Source: Celerinatantimonas yamalensis (GTDB lineage Bacteria > Pseudomonadota > Gammaproteobacteria > Enterobacterales > Celerinatantimonadaceae). Taken from it: a stretch of 64,000 nucleotides of DNA. Position 1 is the first letter of the stretch, and the number at the start of each line of letters is the position of its first letter. Positions 46,810 to 57,151 of the stretch are shown here, piece by piece. The notes beneath the pieces are model-generated. The model had not been told where the DNA came from, ran no database searches, and was given only the letters and a program-made list of their open reading frames with translations. The DNA is taken from contig NZ_JBEQCT010000005.1 of assembly GCF_046054155.1 (NCBI RefSeq), forward strand, positions 186,001 to 250,000, written 5' to 3'. Both the position numbers and the translations under genes were made by a program.

Positions 46810-47937
46810 ATCAAGTAGATCGTTTAAAAAGAGTCGACCATGCGCACTTACTTGCCAATGGTCCGTTGTGTTACTCATCAAACCCAGTTGTTGAGCGCGT
46901 TGTATTGCAGGTTCAACAAGGCTAAGCGGCTGGTCGGTGAGTGCACGAAATTCTGCTTTGGGGATCGCCTCATACAGTCGTAACCGATTTAAAAAATATT
47001 CAAAAGGGCGCTCTGATGTGGCAATTTCCCAGCTCTGGTCAAGTTTATTGCGATCCTTTTCTAAATAGCCTTTGGGGTGTTTGACCTTGACTCGACGTTT
47101 TAAGCTATTTTGTGTTAAATCGGTGAGCTTGCCATGGGCTCCGCAGCCAATCCCAATATAATCGCCAAAACGCCAGTAGTTTAAATTATGGCGCGCACGA
47201 TCATCGCCTAAGCCATAAGCGGATACTTCATACTGTTGGTAGCCATGGTCGGCTAAACGCGCTTTACCAGCCGTTTCGATATCCCATAAGCGATCTTCAT
47301 CGGGTAATGGCGGGGGTTTGCTGGCAAACGCAGTGTTGGCTTCAATGGTTAGTTGGTACCAACTGATATGCGTCGGTTCTAAGGCGATGGCCTGTGCTAA
47401 ATCAGCTTGCGCTTGCTGAGCATTTTGATAAGGAAGGCCATGCATCAAGTCTAAATTAAGACGTTCAAATCCTGCTTGGCGCGCCATTTCTGCGGCTGCA
47501 ATTGCTTGGCGGCTATCATGAATACGCCCTAAGCGGGTGAGTTGCGCGTCATCAAAGCTTTGTATTCCTAAAGACAATCGGTTCACGCCTGCGGCAAAGT
47601 AACCGGCAAAACGAGCCGCTTCAGCAGTACCTGGGTTGGCTTCCATGGTCACTTCCATATCACGCTCACAGATGAATCTAGCGCTGACTCCATCTAAGAG
47701 CCGAGCAATTGCTTGAGCACTCAATAAACTTGGGGTGCCACCGCCAATAAAAATACTGTGCAGCGCGCGTCCTTGCACCAAAGCCAATTCATCATCTAAA
47801 TCTGCCAGCAGTGCGCTGATATAAGCTTGTTCGGGGATGTCACTTTTTTGTGCATGTGAGTTAAAGTCGCAATAAGGACATTTTTGCACGCACCATGGAA
47901 TGTGAATATACAAGGACAGTTTGGGTAGCGCTAACAT
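46792..47937 (-). CDS. hemW: HemW, radical SAM heme chaperone
   Basis: Radical SAM protein that binds heme and is thought to deliver it to membrane targets. Cluster motif Cys16-x3-Cys20-x2-Cys23 ([12 protein letters not shown]), [36 protein letters not shown] and [10 protein letters not shown]. The C-terminal HemN_C domain includes [12 protein letters not shown]. The catalytic-type extra Cys of HemN (CxxxCxxCxC) reads Phe (CDF), as expected for HemW. 381 residues. It overlaps rdgB by 7 nt. Confidence 0.95.
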   Translation of the reverse strand: MLALPKLSLYIHIPWCVQKCPYCDFNSHAQKSDIPEQAYISALLADLDDELALVQGRALHSIFIGGGTPSLLSAQAIARLLDGVSARFICERDMEVTMEANPGTAEAARFAGYFAAGVNRLSLGIQSFDDAQLTRLGRIHDSRQAIAAAEMARQAGFERLNLDLMHGLPYQNAQQAQADLAQAIALEPTHISWYQLTIEANTAFASKPPPLPDEDRLWDIETAGKARLADHGYQQYEVSAYGLGDDRARHNLNYWRFGDYIGIGCGAHGKLTDLTQNSLKRRVKVKHPKGYLEKDRNKLDQSWEIATSERPFEYFLNRLRLYEAIPKAEFRALTDQPLSLVEPAIQRAQQLGLMSNTTDHWQVSAHGRLFLNDLLDLFLVE

Positions 47938-48527
47938 GCCACCTCCAAGTGTTGCAGTAACTGAGCGAGTGCTTGGCCGCGGTGACTAATCCGATTTTTT
48001 TCGCTAGCATCAAGCTGAGCGGCACTTTGCTGATAGCCTGCAGGGATGAATATTGGATCATAGCCAAAACCTTGTTCACCTTGAGCGCTGCGACTGATAT
48101 GTCCCTGCCATTGCCCATGGCAGATCAGTGGGGTGGGATCATCATCACTTCGCATATAGACCAAAACACAGTGAAAGCAGGCTTGTCGTTTCTCGGCGGG
48201 CGTGTCATTGAGTGCTTCGAGTAATTTTGCAATGTTGCTCTGATCTGTGGCTGAGTCACCGCTGTAGCGCGCTGAATAGATACCGGGAGCACCGCCTAGC
48301 GCCTCAACGGCTAACCCTGAATCATCGGCAATCGCGGCCAGGCCCGTTTGGTGTGCAGCGTGGCGGGCTTTGATAATAGCGTTTTCAACAAAGGTTGTAC
48401 CTGTTTCATCGGCGTCAACGAGAGCAAACTCGGACTGCGCAATGATGGTTAGGCCGCATTGCTGCAGTAGCGATTGCAGTTCGGCGACTTTGCCGCGATT
48501 CGAGGTTGCCAATACAATATTAGCCAT
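47931..48527 (-). CDS. rdgB: XTP/dITP pyrophosphatase RdgB
   Basis: House-cleaning enzyme that hydrolyses dITP and [33 protein letters not shown] with the catalytic Glu/Lys, [20 protein letters not shown] and [23 protein letters not shown] and [12 protein letters not shown] are all present. 198 residues. Coupled to hemW as in many gammaproteobacteria. Confidence 0.95.
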   Translation of the reverse strand: MANIVLATSNRGKVAELQSLLQQCGLTIIAQSEFALVDADETGTTFVENAIIKARHAAHQTGLAAIADDSGLAVEALGGAPGIYSARYSGDSATDQSNIAKLLEALNDTPAEKRQACFHCVLVYMRSDDDPTPLICHGQWQGHISRSAQGEQGFGYDPIFIPAGYQQSAAQLDASEKNRISHRGQALAQLLQHLEVAC

Positions 48528-48552
48528 AGAGGTATTTCCTGATAGATAAGCG

Positions 48553-48582
48553 TCTGCGGATCATAACTAAGTGCTCCGCAGA
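48553..48582 (-). terminator. Possible terminator hairpin after maeA
   Basis: An 8-bp stem TCTGCGGA / TCCGCAGA with a 14-nt loop, 12 bp after the maeA stop. No T run follows, so the call is weak. Confidence 0.35.
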
Positions 48583-48593
48583 TGCAACCTGTC

Positions 48594-50282
48594 TTAGAAC
48601 GACGTGCGTTTATAGCGTCGGTATTCAGGGGTCCAGTAGTTGTTGTCAATCGATTGTTGAAGGTACTCATCGCTGACTCGCGGGGCTAACCCTTCATTGA
48701 TAGCTTGTTTGGCAATCGAAAAAGCAATGGCTTTGCTGAGCTCTTTGATGTCGTTCAGTGGTGGCAATAAACTTCCTTTTCCATTGCGTACAACGGGTGA
48801 AAACTCCGCTAAAGTACGGCTGGCAGACATTAGCATTTCATCACTGATTCGCGTCACCTTCGCCGCGATCACTGCAAGACCAATACCTGGGAAAATATAA
48901 CTGTTATTGCATTGGGCGATAGGGTAGCTCTGGTCGGCGAAATTAACGGGTGGAAATGGACTCCCTGTAGCGACTAAGGCTCGACCATCACTCCAGCGTA
49001 AAATGTCTTCAGGACGCGCTTCAACACGACTGGTTGGGTTGGACATTGGAAAAATGATCGGTCGTTTGCAATAGCTGCTCATACTGCGAATTGCTTCCTC
49101 GGTGAAGATACCGCCGACGCCCGATACACCGATAAGAATCGTCGGCTGAGCGTTATCAATCACATCTTGTAGCGAGATGTTATCGCTCTCAATTTGCCAC
49201 TCTTGCGCTAGTGCCGAACTTTGGCTTAGTGGGGTTTGAAAGCTTTGCAAATTTGGCATGTTATCTTGCAGTAATCCCCAGCGGTCAATCATATAGATCT
49301 GGCGATGAGCTCTGTCTTTGTCAATCCCTTCGTCAACCATCGCGCGGATAATTGCTTGTGCGATACCGCAGCCCGCTGAGCCAGCACCCACAAAACAAAC
49401 ACGCTGGTCGCTTAATTTTTCATGATTGGCCTGACAGGCCGCAATCAATGATCCGACCGCTACCGAGGCGGTACCTTGAATATCATCATTAAAGCAGCAG
49501 TATTGGTTGCGGTAGCGGCTCAATATGGGATTGGCGTTAGCTTGCGCGAAATCTTCAAACTGGATCAGCGCGTCTGGCCAGCGGATATTCACTGCTTGCA
49601 TAAATTGTTCGACAAAATCGTCGTAGTCAGTACCGCTAATACGCGGATGACGCCAGCCCATGTACATCGGATCGTCGAGTAAGTTTTGGTTATTGGTACC
49701 GACATCTAATACGATAGGCAAAGTGTAAGCGGGGCTAATTCCACCACAAGCCGTATAGAGCGCCAATTTACCAATTGGGATCCCCATTCCTCCAATTCCC
49801 TGATCGCCTAACCCTAAAATACGTTCACCATCGGTCACAACGATCACTTTGACAGTATGGCGCGTTGCGTTATTGAGAACCTCTTCGATGCGGTTTCTGT
49901 CAGGATAGCTGATAAATAACCCCCGTGAGCGCCGATATATATTGGAAAATTGCTCACAAGCCATCCCCACCGTTGGGGTATAAATGATAGGCATCATTTC
50001 TGCGATATTTTCGGTCACCAATTTGTAAAATAGGGTTTCATTAGTGTCTTGAATATTACGCAGAAAGATATGTTTGTTCATATCACTATGAAAACTGCGA
50101 TATTGCTTTAATGCTCGCTGAGTTTGCTCTTCAATGTTTTCAATGGCTTGAGGAACCAGCCCTTCGAGGTTAAATTCTGTGCGTTCTTCTTCGGTAAAAG
50201 CGTTCCCTTTATTGAGTAAAGGTGTTTCAAGCAGAGCGGGGCCAGAGTAGGGAATATATAAAGGGCGTTTTGTATTTGTCAT
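48594..50282 (-). CDS. maeA: NAD-dependent malic enzyme
   Basis: Oxidative decarboxylation of malate to pyruvate with NAD. Near full-length match to E. coli Mae[74 protein letters not shown], and the Rossmann motif [17 protein letters not shown]. The metal-binding region [18 protein letters not shown] is intact. From ATG 50282 it is 562 residues; an ATG four codons upstream is the alternative and neither has a strong ribosome site. It lies upstream of rdgB on the same strand. Confidence 0.94.
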   Translation of the reverse strand: MTNTKRPLYIPYSGPALLETPLLNKGNAFTEEERTEFNLEGLVPQAIENIEEQTQRALKQYRSFHSDMNKHIFLRNIQDTNETLFYKLVTENIAEMMPIIYTPTVGMACEQFSNIYRRSRGLFISYPDRNRIEEVLNNATRHTVKVIVVTDGERILGLGDQGIGGMGIPIGKLALYTACGGISPAYTLPIVLDVGTNNQNLLDDPMYMGWRHPRISGTDYDDFVEQFMQAVNIRWPDALIQFEDFAQANANPILSRYRNQYCCFNDDIQGTASVAVGSLIAACQANHEKLSDQRVCFVGAGSAGCGIAQAIIRAMVDEGIDKDRAHRQIYMIDRWGLLQDNMPNLQSFQTPLSQSSALAQEWQIESDNISLQDVIDNAQPTILIGVSGVGGIFTEEAIRSMSSYCKRPIIFPMSNPTSRVEARPEDILRWSDGRALVATGSPFPPVNFADQSYPIAQCNNSYIFPGIGLAVIAAKVTRISDEMLMSASRTLAEFSPVVRNGKGSLLPPLNDIKELSKAIAFSIAKQAINEGLAPRVSDEYLQQSIDNNYWTPEYRRYKRTSF

Positions 50283-50572
50283 AAGGTATCCCATGGTTAA
50301 GGTTTTATCAGAAACAGGGTTATGAGGTTAAGCTATCATCAACTGATATATTGTGTTGATAGGCTCAGAGCATCATCGAAACATCAATATAGGTGGTTCG
50401 ACAGGGACGCTTAGAACTTGAATATTGATCTGTCGGTAGACAGATGAGCATTATCATAACGCGTTCAGTTTAATAATAAAGAGGCAGGCAAATGATCTGG
50501 GCCGAGAGAAGGAATATAACCAGTTTATACAACGTATTGACCTGACTAACTGTTGATAAGCAAGTACAGGTT
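50283..50572. other. Intergenic region upstream of maeA
   Basis: About 290 AT-rich bp between yggT and maeA, holding the maeA promoter region. No ORF or clear element was recognised. Confidence 0.4.
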
Positions 50573-50596
50573 AAAAAGCCGCTCTTAATGAGCGGC
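50573..50596 (-). terminator. yggT terminator
   Basis: On the minus strand GCCGCTC, loop ATTAA, GAGCGGC then TTTTT, 17 bp after the yggT stop. It ends the yggS-proC-yggT operon. Confidence 0.9.
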
Positions 50597-50612
50597 CAGT
50601 GATCAGGTTAGC

Positions 50613-51161
50613 TTACATTAAGCGCCAATATGGGATCTGAGTGGTCAATAACATATTAACAAAATTAAGTATAATAAATAAAACCAAGACTGACAGGTCT
50701 AGTCCACCCATAGCTGGGATAATGCGTCGAATGGGGGCTAAAAATGGCTCAGTGAGTTGCATAAAAACATATTCAATAGGGCTTCGGCCTTGACTAATCC
50801 AGCTTAAGACAGCCCGTACCAGTAGGATCCAAAACAATAAACTGCCCGTTTGTTTAACAACGGTAAGTAGCGCAAATAGAGGGATAAAGCTCCAAGATAT
50901 AGCACCTTGTGCTAATTGCATTACTGCAGCCCATTTGGCGGCTGCAACCAGCAGCGCCAACACAATGCCAGCACAATCAACACCCGCAAAACCGGGGATG
51001 ATCCGCCGCAAGGGTTTGAGCAAAGGGTTGGTTGCCCTAACAACAAATTGACTAAACGGATTATAAAAATCAGCTCGGGCGAATTGCAGCCAGACACGCA
51101 AAATGATGACCATCAGATAGAGGTCAAACAATGTCGTTATTAAATAATTAAAAGCCATCAT
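50613..51161 (-). CDS. yggT: YggT family membrane protein
   Basis: Two YggT repeats, each one or two helices followed by a conserved RxxxPFxxxIRRIIP block: NPLLKPLRRIIPGFAGVDCA in the first and PFLAPIRRIIPAMGGLDLSV in the second. 182 residues. The family is linked to the division/osmotic-stress cluster, but its molecular role is not settled. Last gene of the yggS-proC-yggT operon. Confidence 0.93.
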   Translation of the reverse strand: MMAFNYLITTLFDLYLMVIILRVWLQFARADFYNPFSQFVVRATNPLLKPLRRIIPGFAGVDCAGIVLALLVAAAKWAAVMQLAQGAISWSFIPLFALLTVVKQTGSLLFWILLVRAVLSWISQGRSPIEYVFMQLTEPFLAPIRRIIPAMGGLDLSVLVLFIILNFVNMLLTTQIPYWRLM

Positions 51162-51181
51162 AAAATTAAACTTGTTCTCTG

Positions 51182-52000
51182 TTAAAGTTGATCTTCGAGT
51201 TGCTGACTGCGCTCAATGGCAGCTTGCATCGCTTTTTTAACCGTAGTGTGTATATCTGCTTGGTTAAACACTCGGACAGCTTCTGCGGTCGTTCCCCCTT
51301 TAACGGCCACATTCTGGCACATTTGGGCAAGAGTGGTACCCGGGTCGCTCATCGCCAATGTGGCGCTCCCAAGCGCAGTTTGGGTGACAATGTTCCTTGC
51401 ATCTTTTTCACTAAATCCTAGTGATTGAGCATATTGCTGTATTGCATCCATAAACAGGAAGAAATAAGCAGGAGCACTACCCGCTGCGGCAATAATATGA
51501 TTGATTCCTTCCTCTTTTTCTACCCAAATCACTGCTCCGACACATTCAAGTGTTTGCTCGGCAATTTTACGTAGCTCGGCATTGGTGTCGACACTGGCAT
51601 AAAGTCCACTGACTCCCAGCCCTACTTTTGCGGGTAAATTTGGCATACAGCGCACGATCGGAACATCACCTAACCACTTTTTAAGATGGGAGCAGGTAAT
51701 CCCAGCCGCAACGGATATGAACAATTTGCCAGAAACATCGCCATCTTGCTTGAGCGTTTCACACAAAGCTTGCATCACTTGAGGTTTGACTGCTAAAACA
51801 ATGACATCGGCGGAGTTTAATGCGCTTAGGCTATCAGAATAAACTTGAATACCATAGTGAGATTGTAACTGTTCGAGTTTGGGTGGATTATGATCACAGG
51901 CGCCAATAAATGCGCTGTCCATACCTTGTTTAATCATTCCACCGATTAAACTCCCAGCCATGTGGCCGGCGCCAATAAAGACAATTCTAGGTGTTGCCAT
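51182..52000 (-). CDS. proC: Pyrroline-5-carboxylate reductase
   Basis: Last step of proline synthesis. Rossmann motif IVFIGAGHMAGSLIGGMIKQ, VIVLAVKPQVMQALCETL, FISVAAGITCSHLKKWLG, VRCMPNLPAKVGLGVSGLYA, and the signature DPGTTLAQMCQNVAVKGGTT near the end. 272 residues. AGGAGA precedes the ATG. Between yggS and yggT, as in Pseudomonas and Vibrio. Confidence 0.95.
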   Translation of the reverse strand: MATPRIVFIGAGHMAGSLIGGMIKQGMDSAFIGACDHNPPKLEQLQSHYGIQVYSDSLSALNSADVIVLAVKPQVMQALCETLKQDGDVSGKLFISVAAGITCSHLKKWLGDVPIVRCMPNLPAKVGLGVSGLYASVDTNAELRKIAEQTLECVGAVIWVEKEEGINHIIAAAGSAPAYFFLFMDAIQQYAQSLGFSEKDARNIVTQTALGSATLAMSDPGTTLAQMCQNVAVKGGTTAEAVRVFNQADIHTTVKKAMQAAIERSQQLEDQL

Positions 52001-52039
52001 AAGTCTCCTATTGTTGTAACTAGATACTGACGAACATAA

Positions 52040-52732
52040 CTAATGATGATAATCACGCTCACCAAATATTGCGCTACCGATACGTACTAATGTGCTGCCA
52101 TATTGAATAGCTTGCGCCATATCGGCCGTCATGCCCATTGAGAGTGTATCGATTGCAGGATAATGCACTTTGAGTTTTTCAAAAATTTGTTGCATTAACG
52201 GAAATTCTTGTTGAGCGTTGCCAGGTGTCCCGATCGTCATCAATCCGCGGAGGCGCAACTGAGGAAGCGTACCAATGAGCTCAGCTAAAGACTCAACCTC
52301 AGTGAGTGCGATGCCTGATTTGCTGGCTTCACCGCTGATATTAATTTGGATACAGACATTCAAAGGGGGTTTATCAACAGGGCGCTGCTCGTTGAGGCGC
52401 TGCGCAATTTTAGCCCGATCAATAGTTTGAACCCAATCAAAGTGTTCCGCGACCAAACGACTTTTGTTCGATTGCAAAGGGCCAATAAAATGCCATTCAA
52501 TGGGGGACTCTAACCATTGAGCTTGCTGACATGTGATGATCTTATCCACCCCTTCTTGGACATAGTTTTCGCCAAAAGCGCGCTGTCCGACTTGATAAGC
52601 TTGTTTAATGGCTAGTATCGGTTTGGTTTTGCTAACAGCGAGTAACGTCACTTGTCCGGTTCGCTGACAAGTGTGTTCCGCTGCAGCGATTTGCTGGCGA
52701 ACTGTTTTAATCTGTTGGTCAATATCATTCAT
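52040..52732 (-). CDS. yggS: PLP homeostasis protein YggS
   Basis: PLP-binding protein with a TIM-barrel, no known catalytic activity, and a role in vitamin B6 and amino acid balance. The PLP lysine is in TLLAVSKTKPILAI. GENYVQEGVDKI, EWHFIGPLQSNKSRLVA and LSMGMTADMAQAIQYGSTLV, with RIGSAIFGER at the end, match the family. 230 residues. First gene of the operon. Confidence 0.95.
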   Translation of the reverse strand: MNDIDQQIKTVRQQIAAAEHTCQRTGQVTLLAVSKTKPILAIKQAYQVGQRAFGENYVQEGVDKIITCQQAQWLESPIEWHFIGPLQSNKSRLVAEHFDWVQTIDRAKIAQRLNEQRPVDKPPLNVCIQINISGEASKSGIALTEVESLAELIGTLPQLRLRGLMTIGTPGNAQQEFPLMQQIFEKLKVHYPAIDTLSMGMTADMAQAIQYGSTLVRIGSAIFGERDYHH

Positions 52733-52992
52733 GGTGTAACAACTAACGTCAAATCACAAACACATACATGATAATTAGTGTAAAGCATAACGCTGAGGAA
52801 CTACACCTTTTCTGATGATAGCAACACGTATCGATAAGGGGCATCTTAAGGTGTAAATCATGCGGATTCAGCATTGTTGGCTTATTGCGATGTATATGGA
52901 TTGATTTTCAACGGGTGTTTCGTTCTCTGAATAAATGCTACGCGTAGACGTATCTTGGGTGATCTCTTTGCATCGATTAGACGTCACTGGTT
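52733..52992. other. Divergent intergenic region yggS-yaaA
   Basis: With the yaaA promoter (52993-53020) the divergent gap is about 307 bp. No ORF or repeat is convincing here. Confidence 0.4.
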
Positions 52993-53020
52993 TTGACAGG
53001 TACACTCAGAACAATAATAA
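52993..53020 (+). promoter_or_regulatory. yaaA promoter
   Basis: TTGACA (52993-52998) and TAATAA (53015-53020), 16 bp apart, 19 bp before the yaaA ATG. In E. coli yaaA is under OxyR; I see no clear OxyR site. Confidence 0.65.
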
Positions 53021-53039
53021 AATACATAAGGACACGGGG

Positions 53040-53816
53040 ATGTTAGCGGTTATTTCACCTGCGAAAAGTTTAGATTTTGCTACGCTTGCGCCTGATGGGG
53101 TGTATACCCAACCTCAATTGCTCGAGCACAGTCAATTACTTATTGATCGAGCCAAGCAGTTAACACCAGCGCAAATTGCATCGCTGATGAAAATTAGTGA
53201 TAAATTAGCCGGGCTTAATGCGGCCCGTTTTGACCAATGGCAGGTACCATTTGAGGTCCCCAGTGCCAAAGCGGCACTCTATGCCTTTACGGGGGATGTT
53301 TATACAGGGCTGGATGCGGTTAGCCTAACTGATGACAATAGACATTATGCCAGCGCTCACCTGCGGATCTTGTCAGGGTTGTATGGGGTGATCCGACCGC
53401 TTGACTTGATTATGCCTTATCGATTGGAAATGGGGATCAAGTTGGATAATCCGCAGGGAAAAGATCTTTATACATTTTGGGGCGATCTGATAACTCAAGT
53501 CTTGAACCAAGCACTAGCAGATAATGGGGACAGATTTTTAATCAATCTAGCATCGAATGAGTACTTCAAAGCGGTGAAACCGAAGCAGTTGCAGGGAGAG
53601 ATTATTACCCCTGTTTTTAAAGATTATAAAAACGGCCAATATAAAATAATAAGCTTTTATGCCAAAAAAGCCCGCGGCATGATGGTGCGTTATATGATTG
53701 ATCAACGCTTAGATACACCGCAACAATTGCTTGGCTTTGACCAAGGTGGGTATTGTTATTGTGAAGCTGAATCAACGGCACTAAAACCTGTGTTTAAGCG
53801 CCGATTGGTTGATTAA
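53040..53816 (+). CDS. yaaA: Peroxide stress protein YaaA
   Basis: DNA-binding protein that limits free iron and oxidative DNA damage during peroxide stress in E. coli. [50 protein letters not shown] and [20 protein letters not shown] match the family. ATG 53040 has AAGGACACGGGG upstream and gives 258 residues, exactly the E. coli length; the longer frame to 52935 includes the promoter and is wrong. Confidence 0.95.
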   Translation: MLAVISPAKSLDFATLAPDGVYTQPQLLEHSQLLIDRAKQLTPAQIASLMKISDKLAGLNAARFDQWQVPFEVPSAKAALYAFTGDVYTGLDAVSLTDDNRHYASAHLRILSGLYGVIRPLDLIMPYRLEMGIKLDNPQGKDLYTFWGDLITQVLNQALADNGDRFLINLASNEYFKAVKPKQLQGEIITPVFKDYKNGQYKIISFYAKKARGMMVRYMIDQRLDTPQQLLGFDQGGYCYCEAESTALKPVFKRRLVD

Positions 53817-53860
53817 CATTAACTCACAAATATAGACAATCATCGAACCGTTCAAAGGTG

Positions 53861-55060
53861 TTATTCCTGATCTTGGTAGATATAGTCACGCGTAAGCGGC
53901 AATACATAGTGGCCTGCTTTGGTCGCAACCACTTGATGCAGTTCCACCCAGTTTTGATGGAAGGCATGGGCACAACCTGCTAGATACACTCGCCAGATCC
54001 GAAAATGGCGTTCATCGACCATGGTTTTCAGTTTTTCACTTTTAGCTTCAAAGCGCGCGGCCCAATGTTCTAAAGTCATCGCATAATGGCGACGTAAGTT
54101 TTCAATATCAGTCGCTTCTAAACCTGCTCGAGTCATTTGCTCTAGGACTAAACTAATGTGAGGGAGTTCGCCATTTGGAAAGACATATTTGTCGATAAAT
54201 TCCCCGCCACCTGCTGGTGCACCACCTGAGTTAGGATCGCTTGAGGTGATCCCGTGATTGAGAATAATGCCCTCGTCACTAAGTAGAGAATTGAGTTTTG
54301 AAAAATAGGACTGAAGATTGTTAAGCCCAACATGTTCAAACATACCTACACTGGTGATGCGATCAAATTGGCCAGTAATATCTCGATAATCTTGAAAACG
54401 AACTTCGCAGCAATCATCGAGTCCTGCAGCGTGGATCCGTCGTTTGGCTTCCTCATATTGTTGTTCAGAGATGGTCACGCCCAGTGCTTTCGCACCATAT
54501 TTTTGGGCCGCTCTGATAATCAGTGCTCCCCAACCACAGCCAACATCTAACAATGTTTGTCCTGGTTGCAAGCGGATTTTATTAAGAATATGATCGATTT
54601 TTTGTTCCTGAGCTTGCTCCAGTGTGTCATCGAGTGCGTGAAAATAGCCGCAGGAATAAACCATGTTTGTATCAAGCCATTCGCGATAAAAGTCATTTGA
54701 TACATCATAATGATAAGCAATTGATTCAGCATCAATTTTGCGAGAGTGGCGAAACCGTTTCGATTTACTATGTTCTAAGGCACCCCCGGTTGACGCTTCT
54801 ACAAGTTGGCTGGCAACATCGATGATATCGGTCACTGTGCCTTCTACTTGTAATTTACCTTCTACATAAGCTTCACCTAGTGAATTTAAAGTGGGTTTAA
54901 TCAGATGTCGTAAGGATGCAACAGACGGTACTTCAACAATCACTTTGGGGCTTTCGGAAAGATCAATTTGTTTACCGTTCCATAAATGAATACCCATCGG
55001 TACTTGATGTTCCGATGACAGTTGTGTGACAAATTCATCGAGTTTTCGTTCCCAAAACAT
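53861..55060 (-). CDS. cfa: Cyclopropane-fatty-acyl-phospholipid synthase
   Basis: Adds a methylene from SAM across unsaturated acyl chains of membrane lipids on entry to stationary phase. The N-terminal lipid-binding domain is at about 1-100. The SAM motif is LLDVGCGWGALIIRAAQKYG near 170. Y/C residues of the active site are in AYHYDVSNDFYREWLDTNMV and YSCGYF, with FEHVG and GGEFIDKYVFP after. ATG 55060 has AAGGAGG 6 nt upstream. 399 residues. A long regulatory gap lies upstream; RpoS control is known in E. coli and likely here. Confidence 0.94.
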   Translation of the reverse strand: MFWERKLDEFVTQLSSEHQVPMGIHLWNGKQIDLSESPKVIVEVPSVASLRHLIKPTLNSLGEAYVEGKLQVEGTVTDIIDVASQLVEASTGGALEHSKSKRFRHSRKIDAESIAYHYDVSNDFYREWLDTNMVYSCGYFHALDDTLEQAQEQKIDHILNKIRLQPGQTLLDVGCGWGALIIRAAQKYGAKALGVTISEQQYEEAKRRIHAAGLDDCCEVRFQDYRDITGQFDRITSVGMFEHVGLNNLQSYFSKLNSLLSDEGIILNHGITSSDPNSGGAPAGGGEFIDKYVFPNGELPHISLVLEQMTRAGLEATDIENLRRHYAMTLEHWAARFEAKSEKLKTMVDERHFRIWRVYLAGCAHAFHQNWVELHQVVATKAGHYVLPLTRDYIYQDQE

Positions 55061-55459
55061 AGTCAACCTCCTTAGATAAATCGGATAGGGTCGGTGTGCT
55101 CTGATACCCTAACGCCTATCGACTTAGACCAATTACGCATCGTAAAAATCACGTGTTAGGAAATATCTATACATCCCCATATGTTCCGAAATTATCCTAC
55201 TCCTTCTTAGAAAAAAGATCGATAGGTTGTAATAGGCAGCTAATTTTTATTGACATCCGCATATGATAATAGAATTAGGCATATGTTAATGACTATTTTC
55301 CACTGCGAGCGGCGTGGCTCATCGTTTTATGTTTTGCTGCTGGCGGTAAGATTTTCTAAAAAGATAAAGTGATCTGTATTTTTTGTGGGGCATTGCAACG
55401 CTAGGTAAATCAGTCAAAATATTGCAAATTTGTCACCTTTTTTGAAAGGATAAAACACC

Positions 55460-55488
55460 TTATATCGAGTTGAATCAAATCGATATAA
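55460..55488. repeat. 29-bp palindrome, operator-like
   Basis: Arms TTATATCGA and TCGATATAA, with an inner TTGA-A-TCAA. Over 29 bp only one symmetric pair (positions 10 and 20) and the centre base break the symmetry. There is no T run, so it is more like a protein-binding site than a terminator. Confidence 0.7.
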
Positions 55489-55567
55489 TATTTAGGTGAC
55501 TCTCTATAAAAAGTGATTTTAATGAAAAGGTGGTTGAGCGAAAAAAGTATTTATCATGATAATAATT

Positions 55568-55600
55568 TTATAAAAGTCTTATAAAAGACTTATAAATTGA
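55568..55600. repeat. Three 11-bp direct repeats (TTATAAAAG type)
   Basis: TTATAAAAGTC, TTATAAAAGAC and TTATAAATTGA start at 55568, 55579 and 55590, exactly 11 bp (about one helical turn) apart. They also embed the inverted repeat AAGTCT / AGACTT. Confidence 0.65.
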
Positions 55601-55872
55601 TAGGTAAGAATATCAAAATTAGTTAGTATATGGCCGTTTTTACCTTCGTCTGATGATTTACTCCGCCTATAACAGATTTGTGACACAGCAAATTTAGGGC
55701 GTTGAGTGGGTTGTTTGACTATACTGATGAAACTATTTCTTATACATCGTGTACATATAATCAGTAAGATCGGTGAGGTGTTGGAGCATGCAATCACACC
55801 TGCATGTGGTGCTTGAAGCTTGAGGAGACAAGTTTTTTTTGCAAAACGGATTTTGATTCTGAGGTGGTCTAC

Positions 55873-57147
55873 TTGACTGGTCGTTTCATGAATATTGGCG
55901 AGAATTTTCCCGCATTTGCCACTTGGTGGTCCTCTGTTGCCGTTGCCGCAATTTTTGCAATGGCATTGATGGTGAACAGTGGCTACAGTTATGGCGCATC
56001 GATGTTGCTTTTGGCCGCGCTGGTCATGTTAGTCACCCGTTTTCGGCATATAAATGTGTGCATTGATCGCGGCGATCGATGGTTATTACTGACTTTTGTT
56101 ATTTATGGCGTGGTATTAATCGGTTGTCGCTTTATACACGTTTTTGAAATAATCGGTTTAGATAAGCCTTCGCGTTTTATTATTGGGGCATTGGTCTACT
56201 TATTTTTACGCCGCTATCCATTTAAGATTGTTTGGTTTTGGTATGGCTTAGCAGTGGGCGCTTTTATTGGTGTGCTTATCGCATTCTATCAGCGCTTTAT
56301 ACTTGATCTTGATCGAGCTAACGCGTGGATGCATCCTATCATGTTTGGTGATATAGGGATGTTAATGGGGATGTTGTGCCTAGTTGGCATTCTTTATTTT
56401 AAGGCGAAAGGGTCTTTGCCTTCCATGATGTTGATGGCTTTAGGGAGCGTGAGTGGGATTCTGGTATCTATTCTGTCAGGTTCTCGCGGTGGCTGGATAG
56501 CCATGCCGATGACGCTGTTTTATATTTTTTGGCAAGGCCGTGAATTTATTGGACTGTATTACGCCAAACGTTGTGTTGTCGCATTTATACTAGGGGCCGT
56601 TGTATTAGTCAGTGTGCCACAATTTGGAGTTAAGTCGCGCATTGAGACAACCATAACCAACGTTATAGCGTACCGTCAAGGAACCCATGTTGATACATCG
56701 ATTGGAATGCGCTTTGAAATGTGGAAAGCGGCGCTGTATATGTTTTATGCGCATCCCGTTCTGGGGGTTGGCAAATATGACTTACATCAGTATAAACAGA
56801 AATTAGCCGATCGTGGGCTTATTGATCCATCAGTAATCCCTTTTGATCATGCCCATAATGAATATCTGACAAACTTAAGTGAGTATGGCATGAGTGGTTT
56901 TATCCTGCTGATACTTGTCTATTTTGTGCCGCTGCGGCTGTTCTCTGCTAAGGTAAAGCGCTATTCTGATGACTGGCCGATGAAGAGTTTGGCGATGGCG
57001 GGGGTACTAGTGCCAGTGTGTTATATGGATTTTGCCCTGAGCCAATCGATGTTTTCGCATAACTCTGGCGTGATGATGTATATTCTAACCATTTTGGTGA
57101 TTTGGTCAGCTATTCGAGCATGCGAAGAGGCTGCAGTTAAGGACTAA
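55873..57147 (+). CDS. O-antigen ligase-like polymerase/ligase (Wzy_C/WaaL family)
   Basis: Polytopic membrane protein with about eleven helices and the Wzy_C core. Key family sites: SGSRGGWIAMPMTLFYIFW in the middle, a large periplasmic loop with the Arg-rich RIETTI and SIGMRFEMWKAAL, and HAHNEYLTNLSEYGMSG, the histidine motif of ligases. It should transfer an undecaprenyl-linked glycan to lipid A core or to a protein. The start is uncertain. TTG 55873 has GAGG 8 nt upstream and is used here; ATG 55888 and ATG 55804 are alternatives. It is not in an LPS gene cluster. The next gene starts 4 nt after its stop, so they are cotranscribed. Confidence 0.82.
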   Translation: MTGRFMNIGENFPAFATWWSSVAVAAIFAMALMVNSGYSYGASMLLLAALVMLVTRFRHINVCIDRGDRWLLLTFVIYGVVLIGCRFIHVFEIIGLDKPSRFIIGALVYLFLRRYPFKIVWFWYGLAVGAFIGVLIAFYQRFILDLDRANAWMHPIMFGDIGMLMGMLCLVGILYFKAKGSLPSMMLMALGSVSGILVSILSGSRGGWIAMPMTLFYIFWQGREFIGLYYAKRCVVAFILGAVVLVSVPQFGVKSRIETTITNVIAYRQGTHVDTSIGMRFEMWKAALYMFYAHPVLGVGKYDLHQYKQKLADRGLIDPSVIPFDHAHNEYLTNLSEYGMSGFILLILVYFVPLRLFSAKVKRYSDDWPMKSLAMAGVLVPVCYMDFALSQSMFSHNSGVMMYILTILVIWSAIRACEEAAVKD

Positions 57148-57151
57148 TTTT

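Larger units (their letters stand above)
55061..55872. promoter_or_regulatory. Long AT-rich divergent regulatory region between cfa and the ligase-like gene
   Basis: About 810 bp. It contains a 29-bp near-perfect palindrome (55460-55488), three 11-bp iterons (55568-55600) and several -10-like TATAAT sites. Stray ORFs in it lack coding character. Confidence 0.55.

Noticed and set aside
55579..55797. 72-codon minus-strand ORF in the cfa upstream gap
   Set aside because: It overlaps the iterons and has no coding character.
55788..55823. Tiny 11-codon upstream ORF (ATG 55788) before the ligase-like gene
   Set aside because: The GGAG is too close to the ATG and the frame has no regulatory codon pattern.
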